A stretch of 64,000 nucleotides of DNA from Leclercia sp. 29361 (GTDB lineage: Bacteria > Pseudomonadota > Gammaproteobacteria > Enterobacterales > Enterobacteriaceae): assembly GCF_011290365.1 (NCBI RefSeq), contig NZ_CP049786.1, positions 4,712,001 to 4,776,000 on the forward strand. Direction: 5' to 3'. Under the pieces are notes generated by a model. That model was not told the DNA's origin, searched no databases, and saw only the letters and a program-made list of their open reading frames with translations. Positions 19,988 through 29,297 of this stretch are shown in pieces (within the stretch, counting starts at the first letter, position 1; every line of letters starts with the position of its first letter). The position numbers and the translations under genes are program-made.

Positions 19988-20724
19988 GTATTCTCGTCAC
20001 CCGCCCTTCTCCCGCAGGAGATCAGTTAGTGAGCCGTCTGCGCACACTGGGGCAGGTGGCGTGGAGCTTTCCGCTGATTGAGTTCTCTCCGGGCCGGGAG
20101 CTTCCCCTGCTCGCCGGGCATCTTGCCGCGCTGCAGGAGGGTGACATGCTGTTTGCCCTGTCACAGCATGCGGTGGAGTTTGCCCACGCCCGGCTGCAAC
20201 AGGACGGCCAGCGCTGGCCGGATGCGCCACGCTATTTTGCCATCGGCAGAACCACCGCCCTGGCGCTGCATACCGAAAGTGGCAAAGACATTCGCTATCC
20301 GCTGGATCGGGAAATCAGCGAAGTGTTGCTACAATTACCTGAATTACAAACCGTTGTGGGGAAGCGCGCCCTGATTTTGCGCGGCAACGGAGGGCGAGAA
20401 CTGCTGGGCGACACGCTGCGTGAGCGCGGAGCAGAAGTGACATTTTGTGAATGTTATCAACGTTGTAATAAACATTATGACGGTGCGGAAGAGGCGATGC
20501 GCTGGCAGTCTCGCGGCGTTACCACCCTGGTGGTGACCAGCGGCGAAATGTTGCAACACCTCTGGTCGCTGATCCCACAATGGTATCGTGAAAACTGGTT
20601 ACTCCGCTGTCGGCTTCTGGTCGTCAGTGAGCGTCTGGCGAACCTCGCCCGGGAACTGGGCTGGCAAGATATTCGGATCGCTGATAACGCCGACAACGAT
20701 GCGCTGCTGCGCGCATTACAATAA
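19984..20724 (+). CDS. hemD: Uroporphyrinogen-III synthase HemD
   Basis: A 246-residue enzyme that cyclises hydroxymethylbilane with inversion of ring D. It begins with the conserved [10 protein letters not shown] and contains the family block T-S-G-E-M-L-Q-H-L near 180. It has a two-lobed alpha/beta fold and no cofactor. The start ATG overlaps the hemC stop (ATGA), so translation is coupled. Confidence 0.94.
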   Translation: MSILVTRPSPAGDQLVSRLRTLGQVAWSFPLIEFSPGRELPLLAGHLAALQEGDMLFALSQHAVEFAHARLQQDGQRWPDAPRYFAIGRTTALALHTESGKDIRYPLDREISEVLLQLPELQTVVGKRALILRGNGGRELLGDTLRERGAEVTFCECYQRCNKHYDGAEEAMRWQSRGVTTLVVTSGEMLQHLWSLIPQWYRENWLLRCRLLVVSERLANLARELGWQDIRIADNADNDALLRALQ

Positions 20725-20745
20725 CTCTCATAATGGGAAGCCATA

Positions 20746-21918
20746 ATGACGGAACAAGAAAAATCCTCCGCCGTGGTTGAAGAGACCAGGGAGACTGTGG
20801 ACACCACGCCACAGCCAGAAACGACAGAGAAAAAACATGGCAGCAATAAAACCAGTCTGGCGTTAAGCGCGATTGCTATCGCCATTGCGCTGGCCGCAGG
20901 CATCGGCCTGTACGGTCTGGTGAAAAAACAAGCCACCGACCAGACCGCCGCCCGCGATGCGCTGGTGACCCAGGTTACCGCCCTGCAACAGGCCCAGCAG
21001 ACGCAGAAAGCCGAGCTGGATTCGGTGATCAAGCAGCAGGCAGCCCAGCTGGCTGACGCCAACCGCCAGCAGGCGGAGCTGACGAAGCAGCTGGATGAGA
21101 TGCAGCAGAAAGTGGCAACCATTTCCGGCACCGACGCTAAAACCTGGCTGCTGGCGCAGGCTGATTTCCTGGTCAAACTGGCCGGACGCAAGCTGTGGAG
21201 CGATCAGGATGTCACCACCGCCGCCGCGCTGCTGAAAAGCGCCGACGCCAGCCTGGGCGACATGAACGACCCAAGCCTGATCACCGCCCGCCGCGCGCTC
21301 ACTCAGGATATCGCCAGCCTGGGGACCGTTTCGCAGGTGGACTACGACGGCATTATTCTGAAAGTGAATCAGCTGTCGAACCAGATCGATAACCTGCGTC
21401 TGGCAGACAATAACGACGACGATTCCCCTATGGACTCCGACAGCAGCGAACTTTCCAGCTCGCTGAGCGAGTGGCGTATCAACCTGCAGAAAAGCTGGCA
21501 GAACTTTATGGACAGCTTCATCACCGTCCGCCGTCGCGATGAGACCACCGTGCCGCTGTTAGCCCCGAATCAGGATGTCTATCTGCGCGAAAACCTGCGC
21601 TCGCGTCTGCTGGTGGCCGCTCAGGCGGTACCTCGCCATCAGGAAGAGACCTATAAGCAGGCGCTGGATAACGTTTCGACCTGGGTGCGCGCTTACTACG
21701 ATACTGACGATGCCACCACCACGGCCTTCCTCGAAGATGTGGACAAGCTGAGCCAACAGAACATCACCATGAACGTACCGGATAAGCTGGAAAGCCAGCC
21801 GATTCTGGAGAAGCTGATGCAGACGCGCGTGCGCAACCTGCTGGCACAGCCGGGCGTGGCCGCAGAGCAAGCTCCCGCTTCCGCTCCGGCCCCTGACAGC
21901 GCGCCACAAGGAGAGTAA
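20746..21918 (+). CDS. hemX: HemX membrane protein of the hem operon
   Basis: A 390-residue inner-membrane protein. The order is: a short charged cytoplasmic N-terminus, one membrane helix at about 38-58 ([14 protein letters not shown]), a long Gln/Ala-rich coiled coil at about 65-130, then a helical periplasmic domain and a low-complexity Ala/Pro tail. It was once called a uroporphyrinogen-III methylase, but no methyltransferase motif is visible. It probably scaffolds haem-pathway or other envelope proteins, which is inference from its place in hemCDXY. Confidence 0.9.
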   Translation: MTEQEKSSAVVEETRETVDTTPQPETTEKKHGSNKTSLALSAIAIAIALAAGIGLYGLVKKQATDQTAARDALVTQVTALQQAQQTQKAELDSVIKQQAAQLADANRQQAELTKQLDEMQQKVATISGTDAKTWLLAQADFLVKLAGRKLWSDQDVTTAAALLKSADASLGDMNDPSLITARRALTQDIASLGTVSQVDYDGIILKVNQLSNQIDNLRLADNNDDDSPMDSDSSELSSSLSEWRINLQKSWQNFMDSFITVRRRDETTVPLLAPNQDVYLRENLRSRLLVAAQAVPRHQEETYKQALDNVSTWVRAYYDTDDATTTAFLEDVDKLSQQNITMNVPDKLESQPILEKLMQTRVRNLLAQPGVAAEQAPASAPAPDSAPQGE

Positions 21919-21920
21919 TT

Positions 21921-23120
21921 ATGTTGAAAGTCTTATTACTCTTCGCACTGTTGCTCGCCGGGATCGTGCTTGGTCCTATGCTGGCGGGTCATCAGGGTTA
22001 CGTGCTGATCCAGACCGATAACTACAATATCGAAACCAGCGTCACCGGACTGGTGATCATTCTGATCCTGGTGATGGTGGCGTTTCTGGCGATCGAGTGG
22101 ATCCTACGCCGCATCTTCCGTACCGGAGCCCATACCCGCAGCTGGTTTGTCGGCCGCAAACGCCGTCGCGCCCGCAAGCAGACCGAACAGGCGCTGCTCA
22201 AGCTGGCCGAAGGCGACTATCAGCAGGTTGAGAAGCTGATGTCGAAGAACGCCGACCATGCAGAGCAACCGGTGGTCAACTACCTGCTGGCGGCCGAAGC
22301 GGCCCAGCAGCGCGGCGACGAAGTACGCGCCAATCAGCATCTGGAGCGCGCCTCCGAACTGGCCGAAAACGATCCGATCCCGGTAGAGATCACCCGGGTG
22401 CGTCTGCAGCTGGCGCGTAACGAAAACCATGCCGCCCGACACGGCGTCGATCGTCTGCTGGAGATCGCCCCGCGTCATCCGGAGGTTCTGCGTCTGGCTG
22501 AGCAGGCCTATATCCGCACCGGCGCCTGGGGCTCGCTGCTGGACATCATTCCGTCGATGGCAAAAGCAGACGTGGTTGACGATGAGCAGCGCGACGACCT
22601 GCAACGTCAGGCCTGGATTGGTCTGATGGACCAGGCCCGCGCCGATCAGGGCAGCGATGGCCTGAAGGCCTGGTGGAAAAATCAGAGCCGCAAAACGCGT
22701 CAGCAGGTGCCACTGCAGGTAGCGATGGCGGAGCACCTGATTGAGTGTGACGATCACGATACCGCGCAGAGCATCATTCTTGATGGTCTGAAGCGCCAGT
22801 ATGACGATCGGCTGGTGATGGTGATCCCGCGTCTGAAAACCAATAACCCGGAACAGATCGAGAAGATGCTCCGCCAGCAGATCAAAACCGTGGGCGATCG
22901 TCCACTACTGTGGAGCACCCTGGGTCAGTCCCTGGCCAGACATGGCGAATGGAAAGAGGCCAGCCTCGCCTTCCGCGCCGCGTTAAAACAGCGCCCGGAT
23001 GCGTTCGACTACGCCTGGCTGGCGGATACCCTGGACAAGCTGCATCTGCCAGAGGAAGCCGCCGCGATGCGTCGCGATGGCCTGCTGCTGACATTGCAGA
23101 ACAATCCCCCACAGCAGTAA
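21921..23120 (+). CDS. hemY: HemY tetratricopeptide membrane protein
   Basis: A 399-residue inner-membrane protein with two N-terminal membrane segments (about 1-20 and 42-62), a basic linker (R-K-R-R-R-A-R-K), and TPR-like helical repeats in the remainder. This is not the protoporphyrinogen oxidase called HemY in Gram-positive bacteria. It starts two bases after hemX and ends the operon before a strong terminator. It is thought to organise haem-synthesis enzymes; the exact role is unsettled. Confidence 0.91.
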   Translation: MLKVLLLFALLLAGIVLGPMLAGHQGYVLIQTDNYNIETSVTGLVIILILVMVAFLAIEWILRRIFRTGAHTRSWFVGRKRRRARKQTEQALLKLAEGDYQQVEKLMSKNADHAEQPVVNYLLAAEAAQQRGDEVRANQHLERASELAENDPIPVEITRVRLQLARNENHAARHGVDRLLEIAPRHPEVLRLAEQAYIRTGAWGSLLDIIPSMAKADVVDDEQRDDLQRQAWIGLMDQARADQGSDGLKAWWKNQSRKTRQQVPLQVAMAEHLIECDDHDTAQSIILDGLKRQYDDRLVMVIPRLKTNNPEQIEKMLRQQIKTVGDRPLLWSTLGQSLARHGEWKEASLAFRAALKQRPDAFDYAWLADTLDKLHLPEEAAAMRRDGLLLTLQNNPPQQ

Positions 23121-23126
23121 TTGCAC

Positions 23127-23151
23127 AGGAGGCCTGACGGCCTCCTTTTTT
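23127..23151 (+). terminator. Intrinsic terminator of hemCDXY
   Basis: An 8-bp stem AGGAGGCC / GGCCTCCT with a four-base loop TGAC, followed by six T residues, seven bases after the hemY stop. Confidence 0.9.
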
Positions 23152-23233
23152 ATTTGCTACATTCTTTGCATCATCTTCATGAGACCGCCTCCGCCAATGT
23201 AACGACCTCCTTTCATTAAACATTTTTCCTGCA

Positions 23234-23250
23234 CACGCCTTTGCGGCGTG
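23234..23250 (+). other. Hairpin in the leader of the MFS gene
   Basis: A perfect 6-bp stem CACGCC / GGCGTG around TTTGC, about 30 bases before the MFS start. No T-run follows directly. It could be a structural leader element; no known riboswitch is recognised. Confidence 0.35.
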
Positions 23251-23279
23251 GACTTACTTGTTTTTGAAAGGATCGTTTC

Positions 23280-24485
23280 ATGAACACGCTTTTATCTGCG
23301 CTTATTCGCGCGCTCCGCAGCCATCGCTGGCTGCGCCTGCTGGCCTGCGCTTTTCTGTTTACCTCTGTGGGGAATGGCTTAACCCAGGTGATGGTCTTTG
23401 GCCTGCTGCTGGACTGGCAGGCTCCCGCCTCTTTACTGACCCTGGCTTACCTGTTTGCCACGCTGCCGGGATTTCTTGGCAGCCTCGTCGGGGAGAAGCT
23501 CTGTATGCGCTTTTCGCCTATCCGTCTGCTGGTCCTGACCGAGTGGCTGGGTCTGCTCGCCCTGCTGTTTCCCCTGCTGGGCATTCAGTTTCACAGTATG
23601 GTGGCGCTGCTGGCGGTACAATCCACCGAGGCTTTTCTGGCAGGCATGAGCTGGCCTGCCCTGACTTTGCTGTTCCGACGGGGATTATCCGAAGACGAGC
23701 TGCCTGCGGCGACGTGCCTGGAGACGATGATCTTTGCTTCGCAGGTGCTGCTGGGAACCGGGCTGGGTATGGTACTGTTTCATCATCTGCCCGCTCTGGC
23801 ACTGCTGGGGCTCGACGCGCTCACTTTTGTGGGCTCCTTGCTGATGCTGATCCTCGCCGGCAGCGCCTTGCCTTCTCTGGCACCTGAGCAGGCAGCGGAA
23901 ACCGAAAGACCGGTGACGGTGCACTGGCAAACGCTGGCCCCGCTGCAAAAACGCAGCCTGTTATTGCTCCCCGCGCTCGCCGCCGTGGGGTCGCCCGCCA
24001 TGGCGCTGCTGCCTGCTCTGGCGCAACAGATTGAACCGGATGATGCTGCCGGGCTGGCCCTGCCCCTTCTCTTTGCCCGCAGTATGGGGCAGCTGTGCGG
24101 CCCGCTGCTGCTGAAAAGAGAGAACCTGTCCCGCTACGCCAGACAAAACCGTCTCCTGTTGACCTGCCTCGGAATTTTTTTATTCGCTTACGGGACGATC
24201 CCTCTGTTATCGGGGACGCAAGCGCTGGGGGTGGTGTTTATTGCCCATCTGGCCTCGAACATCGTTTTTGCGGTGGGTACCTTTAGCCTGCTGAGCAGCT
24301 TTCAGGCCAGCCAGGTCTCCTCTGCCAGCGGCAAGGCGTGGCGATGGCAGACTGCCAGCGCGTCACTCTTTACCTGCACCACGGCGCTGGTGGCTGATGT
24401 GCTGGGGCCGCTGCAGGCGCTGTACGGCGTGTCGGGCTGTGCCTTGCTGATGGTGGTGGGGATCCTGACGCGCTACTGCAGATAA
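23280..24485 (+). CDS. Major facilitator superfamily transporter
   Basis: A 401-residue inner-membrane protein with about 10-12 hydrophobic segments, starting with an amphipathic basic N-terminus then S-V-G-N-G-L-T-Q-V. The fold looks like an MFS exporter; I do not recognise a characterised family member and give no substrate. The start is supported by GAAAGGA seven bases upstream. It has no counterpart at this place in E. coli K-12, where hemY is followed directly by glmZ. It is Leu/Ala-rich and monocistronic, downstream of the hemY terminator and converging on glmZ. It may be a lineage-specific gain. Confidence 0.75.
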   Translation: MNTLLSALIRALRSHRWLRLLACAFLFTSVGNGLTQVMVFGLLLDWQAPASLLTLAYLFATLPGFLGSLVGEKLCMRFSPIRLLVLTEWLGLLALLFPLLGIQFHSMVALLAVQSTEAFLAGMSWPALTLLFRRGLSEDELPAATCLETMIFASQVLLGTGLGMVLFHHLPALALLGLDALTFVGSLLMLILAGSALPSLAPEQAAETERPVTVHWQTLAPLQKRSLLLLPALAAVGSPAMALLPALAQQIEPDDAAGLALPLLFARSMGQLCGPLLLKRENLSRYARQNRLLLTCLGIFLFAYGTIPLLSGTQALGVVFIAHLASNIVFAVGTFSLLSSFQASQVSSASGKAWRWQTASASLFTCTTALVADVLGPLQALYGVSGCALLMVVGILTRYCR

Positions 24486-24490
24486 GGCAT

Positions 24491-24689
24491 AAAAAAACGC
24501 CTGCTAAAAAGCAGGCGTTAAACAGGTCTGTTCGACAACTTGTGGTGCTTCACTCAACGTTATGTCCATGGTGTTTGATGAGGCCGAAGCGACATCTGTC
24601 GGTGGACGATAAGCACCGTAAATGGCTCTGCATCATTCCGGGGTTTATGAGGCACTAAGGCGAACATAAGAGATGGAATGAGCATCTAC
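24491..24689 (-). ncRNA. glmZ: Small RNA GlmZ
   Basis: About 199 bases matching E. coli GlmZ in order: the 5' end GTAGATGCTCATTCCATCTC, the central GTGCTTATCGTCCAC stem region, the GTTGAGTGAAGCACCAC segment that pairs with the glmS leader, and the terminal hairpin AACGCCTGC / GCAGGCGTT with a run of seven T. GlmZ, with Hfq, activates glmS translation and is adapted to RNase E cleavage by RapZ. It lies opposite to hemY, as in E. coli. The end points are inferred from the E. coli transcript and the T-run. Confidence 0.92.
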
Positions 24690-24700
24690 ACGTATATTAT

Positions 24701-24716
24701 TGCACGCAACGTGCCA
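24701..24716 (-). promoter_or_regulatory. Sigma-54 promoter of glmZ
   Basis: The minus strand reads TGGCACGTTGCGTGCA. The -24 element TGGCACG is perfect and the -12 element GTGCA has the invariant GC at the right spacing; only one base differs from TGGCACG-N4-TTGCA. It sits about 12 bases before the GlmZ 5' end. An overlapping sigma-70 promoter is possible but not clear. Confidence 0.78.
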
Positions 24717-24822
24717 ACGTTGCACAGGGAAGTTGTCCGATCTCCAACTTTTTAAGATAAAAGGAAATTATGCCATTCAGGCAGATTACGGGCGGCTGGA
24801 TAAGGCGGGAGCGCGGGCAAAG

Positions 24823-24840
24823 TGTCTCCTGAAAACGACA
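24823..24840. promoter_or_regulatory. GlrR activator site 1 for glmZ
   Basis: TGTC-N10-GACA, a perfect match to the consensus of GlrR (the GlrK-GlrR response regulator that activates glmY at sigma-54 promoters). It lies about 135 bases upstream of the glmZ start. Confidence 0.7.
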
Positions 24841-24885
24841 CCCCGGCACAGAAAGGGATATATTGCTATTTTTCATGGTGTTAAG

Positions 24886-24903
24886 TGTCACTTATTCACG
24901 ACA
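24886..24903. promoter_or_regulatory. GlrR activator site 2 for glmZ
   Basis: A second perfect TGTC-N10-GACA, centred 63 bases, or about six helical turns, from site 1. Together they form an enhancer-like array upstream of the sigma-54 promoter. The rest of 24690-24987 holds no gene. Confidence 0.7.
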
Positions 24904-24954
24904 GACCGGGATATCGTTGTCGGCAATTAGCAACAGAGGGGAGGAATAGCAGAA

Positions 24955-24981
24955 AACAAAAAACCCCGCCGAAGCGGGGTT
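24955..24981 (-). terminator. Terminator of the argX-hisR-leuT-proM operon
   Basis: On the minus strand, an 8-bp stem (AACCCCGC / GCGGGGTT) capped by a TTCG tetraloop and followed by a T-run, six bases after the tRNA-Pro 3' end. Confidence 0.9.
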
Positions 24982-24987
24982 CAAAAT

Positions 24988-25064
24988 TGGTCGGCGAGAG
25001 AGGATTCGAACCTCCGACCCACTGGTCCCAAACCAGTTGCGCTACCAAGCTGCGCTACTCGCCG
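24988..25064 (-). tRNA. proM: tRNA-Pro (TGG)
   Basis: 77 bases with encoded CCA, full cloverleaf, and anticodon TGG in the loop TTTGGGA. Last in the four-tRNA operon, in the same order as E. coli. Confidence 0.97.
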
Positions 25065-25108
25065 TTGTACTGCTTTTTTGAATTTTTAGTTCAATTCATT
25101 AAAAGTCG

Positions 25109-25194
25109 TGGTGCGAGGGGGGGGACTCGAACCCCCACATCCTAAGGACACTAACACCTGAAGCTAGCGCGTCTACCAATTCCGCCACCTTCGC
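25109..25194 (-). tRNA. leuT: tRNA-Leu (CAG)
   Basis: 86 bases with encoded CCA and the long variable arm of class II tRNAs. Anticodon CAG. Its variable arm is about one base shorter than in E. coli leuT. Confidence 0.97.
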
Positions 25195-25215
25195 AATTCA
25201 CAACTTTTCAAATAA

Positions 25216-25292
25216 TGGGGTGGCTAATGGGACTCGAACCCACGACAACTGGAATCACAATCCAGGGCTCTACCAACTGAGCTATAGCCACC
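25216..25292 (-). tRNA. hisR: tRNA-His (GTG)
   Basis: 77 bases including the extra 5' G of histidine tRNAs and encoded CCA. Anticodon GTG. Confidence 0.97.
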
Positions 25293-25359
25293 ACAACTTT
25301 ATTCTTTCACGCGGTTCTGCCTACTTCACAGACCACCGCAGCTCTAGCACCGGGTAAAA

Positions 25360-25436
<77 letters not shown>

Positions 25437-25457
25437 TTAGCGCCGTTGCGGGGCTGG

Positions 25458-25486
25458 ATATTACGGAGGTCTCGGTCTGCTGTCTA
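25458..25486 (-). promoter_or_regulatory. Promoter of the tRNA operon
   Basis: TAGACA (25481-25486) and TAATAT (25458-25463) with a 17-base spacer on the minus strand. A GC-rich discriminator follows the -10, as in stringently controlled stable-RNA promoters. Confidence 0.75.
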
Positions 25487-25541
25487 GTGCTTTTTCAAAA
25501 TAAATGCGCGTTTGATTACAGTTTGCGCACTTTGCCGCATA

Positions 25542-26924
25542 TTACTGCGTTTTGCCACTTTCGACGTGTCGTCCCAGGCCAAAAAGCTTATATCCCAGGC
25601 TCACGGCAGCGATAAATATCATCCCGACATACAGCGACATGCGAGTGTCTTCATTGAAATACATGCCGATCAGCACGCAGATCAGGAAAGCCATGGTCAG
25701 ATAGTTCGCCCATGGGAACAGAATGGAGCGGAACGGATGGCTGGCGATCGCTTTCTTATGTGCCTGACGGAAACGTAGCTGGCTAATCAGGATCACAAAC
25801 CACGGCACCATTCCCGGCAGAACGCTGGCGCTGTACACGTAGACAAAGACGCGCTGCGGGTTCGGGATGATGTAGTTCAGGCATGATCCCACCAGCAGGA
25901 TGGCAATTGAGATGGCCACTCCCGCCACCGGTACTCCCGCACGGGAGACTTTGCCTACCGCCGCCGGAAGCTGGCGATTTTTCGCCAGGGCATAAAGCAT
26001 ACGCCCGCAGCTGTACATGCCGCTGTTACAGCCGGACAGTGCCGCCGTCAGCACCACAAAGTTGATAATGCCTGCCGCCGCGGTAATACCGATTTTGGCG
26101 AAGGTCAGCACAAACGGGCTGCCGGTGGTGCCAATCTGGTTCCACGGGAAGATAGTGACGATGACGAAAATCGCGCCCACATAGAAGATCAGGATACGCC
26201 ACAGCACTTTGCCTACCGCGCTGCGCAGAGTCACCTGCGGGTTTTTGGCTTCGCCAGCGGTGATGCCGATCAGCTCAACGCCCTGATAGGACGCCACCAC
26301 GATGCACAGCGCCGTCAGGAAGCCCTTCCAGCCGCCAGCAAAGAAGCCGCCGTGCTCGGTCAGATTGCCAAAGCCAATCGCCTGCCCACCGTTGCCAAAA
26401 CCAAAGAAGATAACCCCTACCCCGATGACGATCATGACGATGATGGTGGTGACTTTGATCATCGCGAACCAGAATTCAATCTCACCGTACAGACGCACGG
26501 CCGCGAGGTTGGCCAGTGCCACCAGCCCCACGGCGATCAGCGCGGGTATCCATTGCGCCATCTCCGGGAACCAGAACTGCACATAGACTCCGATGGCGGT
26601 GATCTCCGATATCCCGACCGCCATCCACATAAACCAGTAGGACCAGGCCGTGAGATAGCCAAAGAACGGGCTCATGTAGCGATGAGCGTAGACGGCGAAC
26701 GAACCGGCAACCGGCTCAAGGAACAGCATTTCGCCCATCGAGCGCATGATAAAGAAGACGAACAGCCCGGCGATGATATACGCCAGCAGGACCGACGGCC
26801 CCGCCCATTTCAGGGTACTGGCGGAGCCCATAAACAGGCCCACGCCAATCGTCCCGCCCAGGGCGATAAGTTCGATATGACGAGCTTCCAGCCCACGCTG
26901 AAGCTCCGGTTTTTTCTCTGCCAT
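25542..26924 (-). CDS. yifK: Threonine/serine permease YifK (ThrP)
   Basis: A 460-residue amino acid permease of the APC superfamily with 12 predicted membrane helices. The first helix carries the substrate-binding [13 protein letters not shown] at about 23-35. E. coli YifK, renamed ThrP, is reported as a threonine/serine proton symporter. It lies between the ECA cluster and the tRNA operon, on the same strand as both. A palindromic operator-like site lies about 90 bases upstream. Confidence 0.92.
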   Translation of the reverse strand: MAEKKPELQRGLEARHIELIALGGTIGVGLFMGSASTLKWAGPSVLLAYIIAGLFVFFIMRSMGEMLFLEPVAGSFAVYAHRYMSPFFGYLTAWSYWFMWMAVGISEITAIGVYVQFWFPEMAQWIPALIAVGLVALANLAAVRLYGEIEFWFAMIKVTTIIVMIVIGVGVIFFGFGNGGQAIGFGNLTEHGGFFAGGWKGFLTALCIVVASYQGVELIGITAGEAKNPQVTLRSAVGKVLWRILIFYVGAIFVIVTIFPWNQIGTTGSPFVLTFAKIGITAAAGIINFVVLTAALSGCNSGMYSCGRMLYALAKNRQLPAAVGKVSRAGVPVAGVAISIAILLVGSCLNYIIPNPQRVFVYVYSASVLPGMVPWFVILISQLRFRQAHKKAIASHPFRSILFPWANYLTMAFLICVLIGMYFNEDTRMSLYVGMIFIAAVSLGYKLFGLGRHVESGKTQ

Positions 26925-27011
26925 AAATCCTCGGTTGTGCTTGCGACTCTCCCGGCCTGAGCCGGTTATTGTTATAGGTACAGATGTGCTATCACGGGCT
27001 GTGCGATATGG

Positions 27012-27029
27012 ACCGTTTATATTAACGGT
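27012..27029. promoter_or_regulatory. Palindromic operator-like site upstream of yifK
   Basis: ACCGTT-N6-AACGGT, a perfect 6-bp dyad with an AT-rich centre, in the 267-base gap between wecG and yifK. I do not recognise the regulator. The rest of the gap shows no gene. Confidence 0.4.
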
Positions 27030-27153
27030 TGATGCAAAAACAGCCTGATACGGTAGTGCGGGGAGGAATGGTTTCTTAAATTGGGCGAAATGGCAAACGA
27101 TGCGTTAAAAAAATGAATGTATTGCACAGAAAAGCAGCAGATTTGCAGGCAGG

Positions 27154-27183
27154 TTGCAGCGCGACCAGCAGATCGCGCTGCAA
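27154..27183. other. Eleven-bp hairpin after wecG
   Basis: Perfect stem TTGCAGCGCGA / TCGCGCTGCAA with an eight-base loop, starting nine bases beyond the wecG stop. No T-run follows on the minus strand. It may stabilise the 3' end of the ECA mRNA or aid Rho-dependent termination. Confidence 0.6.
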
Positions 27184-27191
27184 ATAAGAGA

Positions 27192-27932
27192 TTAAAGCCG
27201 ACCGGAGTAGTGCCAGCCGAGATAACGCAGCAGACGCAGCTGGCGGCTGATGCGGCTGGGCTGTGATAACAGGCGATACAGCCACTCCAGCCCCAGGTTC
27301 TGCCAGACCTTTGGTGCCCGCTTCACATGGCCGGTAAAGACGTCGTAGGTGCCGCCCACCCCCATGTACAGCGCGTCCGGGTAGACCTGACGGCAGTCGC
27401 GCATCAGGATCTCCTGACGCGGGGAGCCCATCGCCACGGTGACAATCTTCGCCCCACTGTCACGAATCCGGGCAAACAGCGCCTGCTGCTGCTCGGCGTT
27501 GAAGTAACCGTCCTGGCTGCCGACGATATTTACCTGCCACTGGGTCCGCAGCTTCTGCTCGGTTTGCGCCAGAATCTCCGGCTTGCCGCCGATGAGGAAC
27601 ACCGGCGTGCCGTCTGCACCCGCTCGTGCCATCAGCGCTTCCCAGAGGTCGGCCCCTGCCACACGGGAGATGTTGGCATCCGGGTATTTCTTACGCACCG
27701 AGCGCACTACGCTTATCCCATCAGCGTATTTAAACTCTGCCGCCTCAATGAGCTCCCGCACCTGAGCGTTGTCCTCAATGGTAAGCATTTTTTCTGCATT
27801 GATGGCCACCAGCGTGCCGGTTTTAATCCTGTCACCGGCGCAGAGATAGTCCAGCGCATGTTGCATATCACGCCAGCCGATCAGCTTCAGGCCCCGCAGG
27901 TCATACTGCGGCGCAGAGGTATTGTCAGTCAT
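27192..27932 (-). CDS. wecG: UDP-ManNAcA transferase WecG (ECA lipid II synthesis)
   Basis: A 246-residue glycosyltransferase of the WecG/TagA/CpsF family (GT26). It adds N-acetylmannosaminuronic acid to GlcNAc-PP-undecaprenol to make ECA lipid II on the cytoplasmic face. Typical blocks are N-A-E-K at 45-48, A-D-G-I-S-V-V near 70, and G-S-P-R-Q-E near 170. It is last in the cluster, 12 bases after wzyE. Confidence 0.95.
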   Translation of the reverse strand: MTDNTSAPQYDLRGLKLIGWRDMQHALDYLCAGDRIKTGTLVAINAEKMLTIEDNAQVRELIEAAEFKYADGISVVRSVRKKYPDANISRVAGADLWEALMARAGADGTPVFLIGGKPEILAQTEQKLRTQWQVNIVGSQDGYFNAEQQQALFARIRDSGAKIVTVAMGSPRQEILMRDCRQVYPDALYMGVGGTYDVFTGHVKRAPKVWQNLGLEWLYRLLSQPSRISRQLRLLRYLGWHYSGRL

Positions 27933-27944
27933 TATTATCCTTAC

Positions 27945-29297
27945 TCAGACTCGCGAAAGCGCCCTGCCGTTTGCCGGTTCGCGCTTGTGCACTAACCCGG
28001 CGCTGTCGAACAGCCAGTACAGCAGCTTCGCCATCAGCAGACAGGCGCCAAAAACCACCATGAAAAAGACCACGCGGGAGACGAACGAATCCAGTCCTTC
28101 TCGCGCCAGCACGATCATATTGAAAATGGCACCGAAACAGAAACTATGCAAAATCGCTGCCTTATAGCGATTGGTCTCCTGATTGCCCAGTGTATAAAGC
28201 CAGTCAAACCATTTGATAATCAGCCCCACGGCGATTGCCCCGGGCAGGATAAACCAGCCGCCGCCCATCACTACCAGCGAGCCGATCAGCGTCGGGGAAA
28301 TCGCCAGCCCGGAGTGGTTGTTCAGCACTTCCCAGGTAAAGTAGTTGGCGGTGTTCAGGACCACGCCCGGCCTGTCCGGCCATAGCCAGGTGGGGATAAA
28401 GACATAAAAATCACGCACGATGGGCGCCAGCCCCTGGAAGTCGATTTTGTCGTAGTTTTGCAGCAGCAGGGCCAGATTCTCCCACGGCGAGAAGGTATCG
28501 CGGGTGAGGTACAGGAAGGTGTAAAACGCCTCATCGCCGCTGACGTCCATGCCATAGCGTTTCAGCGCCAGCCAGAACATGCCTACGATCCCCATTACAC
28601 CTGCAGCGGCCAGCATCCACAGCGAGATCCAGCCGCGAATGATGCCGATAAACAGGAAGATGGCGAAGGCGATAATGATGTTGGCTCGCGTGCCGCCGAC
28701 AATCATGTAGGTCAGCAGACCAAACGCCACGGTGCTGACGAGGAAAAACAGCCACGCCCGGGCATTCTGGCGCAGAAAATAGATCACCAGCATCGCCGGA
28801 ATAAAGAAGTAGAAGAAGCGCTTGAGTGCCACCCCGGAGACTTCGCTGGAGAAAATCTGACTGTAGGAGTGCAGCTTAAACAGCAAAAAGCCGTTATGCA
28901 TAAAGAAGATACCGACGGTGACCAGCGCAATCCCCATCAGCATCATCCATGTCAGATGGGTCTCGACCCGGTTCATGGTAAACAGAGGCCGTCGCTCAGC
29001 GCCAGAGCGGGCGGGCTTCAGCCGCGTTTTATAGGCAACGTAGTACACCCCATAGAAGCAGGTGGCTGACAGCAGCGCCTGCATCAGGATCTCCGGTGGC
29101 ACGACGGCCACATCGAAGCGGAATACCAGCATGCTGGTCAGCGGGAAGCCAAAGTAAAAGGTCAGCAGAAACAGCAGCGAGAAAAAGACGTTGAAGTTAA
29201 AACGCACCCGCCGGAACTCGAACCAGGTCAGGGTCGCGATAAACAGCGCGCTCAGAAGCCAGATGACCAACAGGCCGCTAAATTGCAACTGGCTCAT
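27945..29297 (-). CDS. wzyE: ECA polysaccharide polymerase WzyE
   Basis: A 450-residue integral membrane polymerase with about 11 helices, which joins ECA trisaccharide repeats at the periplasmic face. Length equals E. coli WzyE. The start is the ATG overlapping the wecF stop (ATGA), giving M-S-Q-L-Q-F-S-G-L; a longer in-frame start upstream would lie within wecF. The conserved loop V-G-G-T-R-A-N-I and the R-D-T-F-S-P-W-E-N block are present. Confidence 0.95.
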   Translation of the reverse strand: MSQLQFSGLLVIWLLSALFIATLTWFEFRRVRFNFNVFFSLLFLLTFYFGFPLTSMLVFRFDVAVVPPEILMQALLSATCFYGVYYVAYKTRLKPARSGAERRPLFTMNRVETHLTWMMLMGIALVTVGIFFMHNGFLLFKLHSYSQIFSSEVSGVALKRFFYFFIPAMLVIYFLRQNARAWLFFLVSTVAFGLLTYMIVGGTRANIIIAFAIFLFIGIIRGWISLWMLAAAGVMGIVGMFWLALKRYGMDVSGDEAFYTFLYLTRDTFSPWENLALLLQNYDKIDFQGLAPIVRDFYVFIPTWLWPDRPGVVLNTANYFTWEVLNNHSGLAISPTLIGSLVVMGGGWFILPGAIAVGLIIKWFDWLYTLGNQETNRYKAAILHSFCFGAIFNMIVLAREGLDSFVSRVVFFMVVFGACLLMAKLLYWLFDSAGLVHKREPANGRALSRV

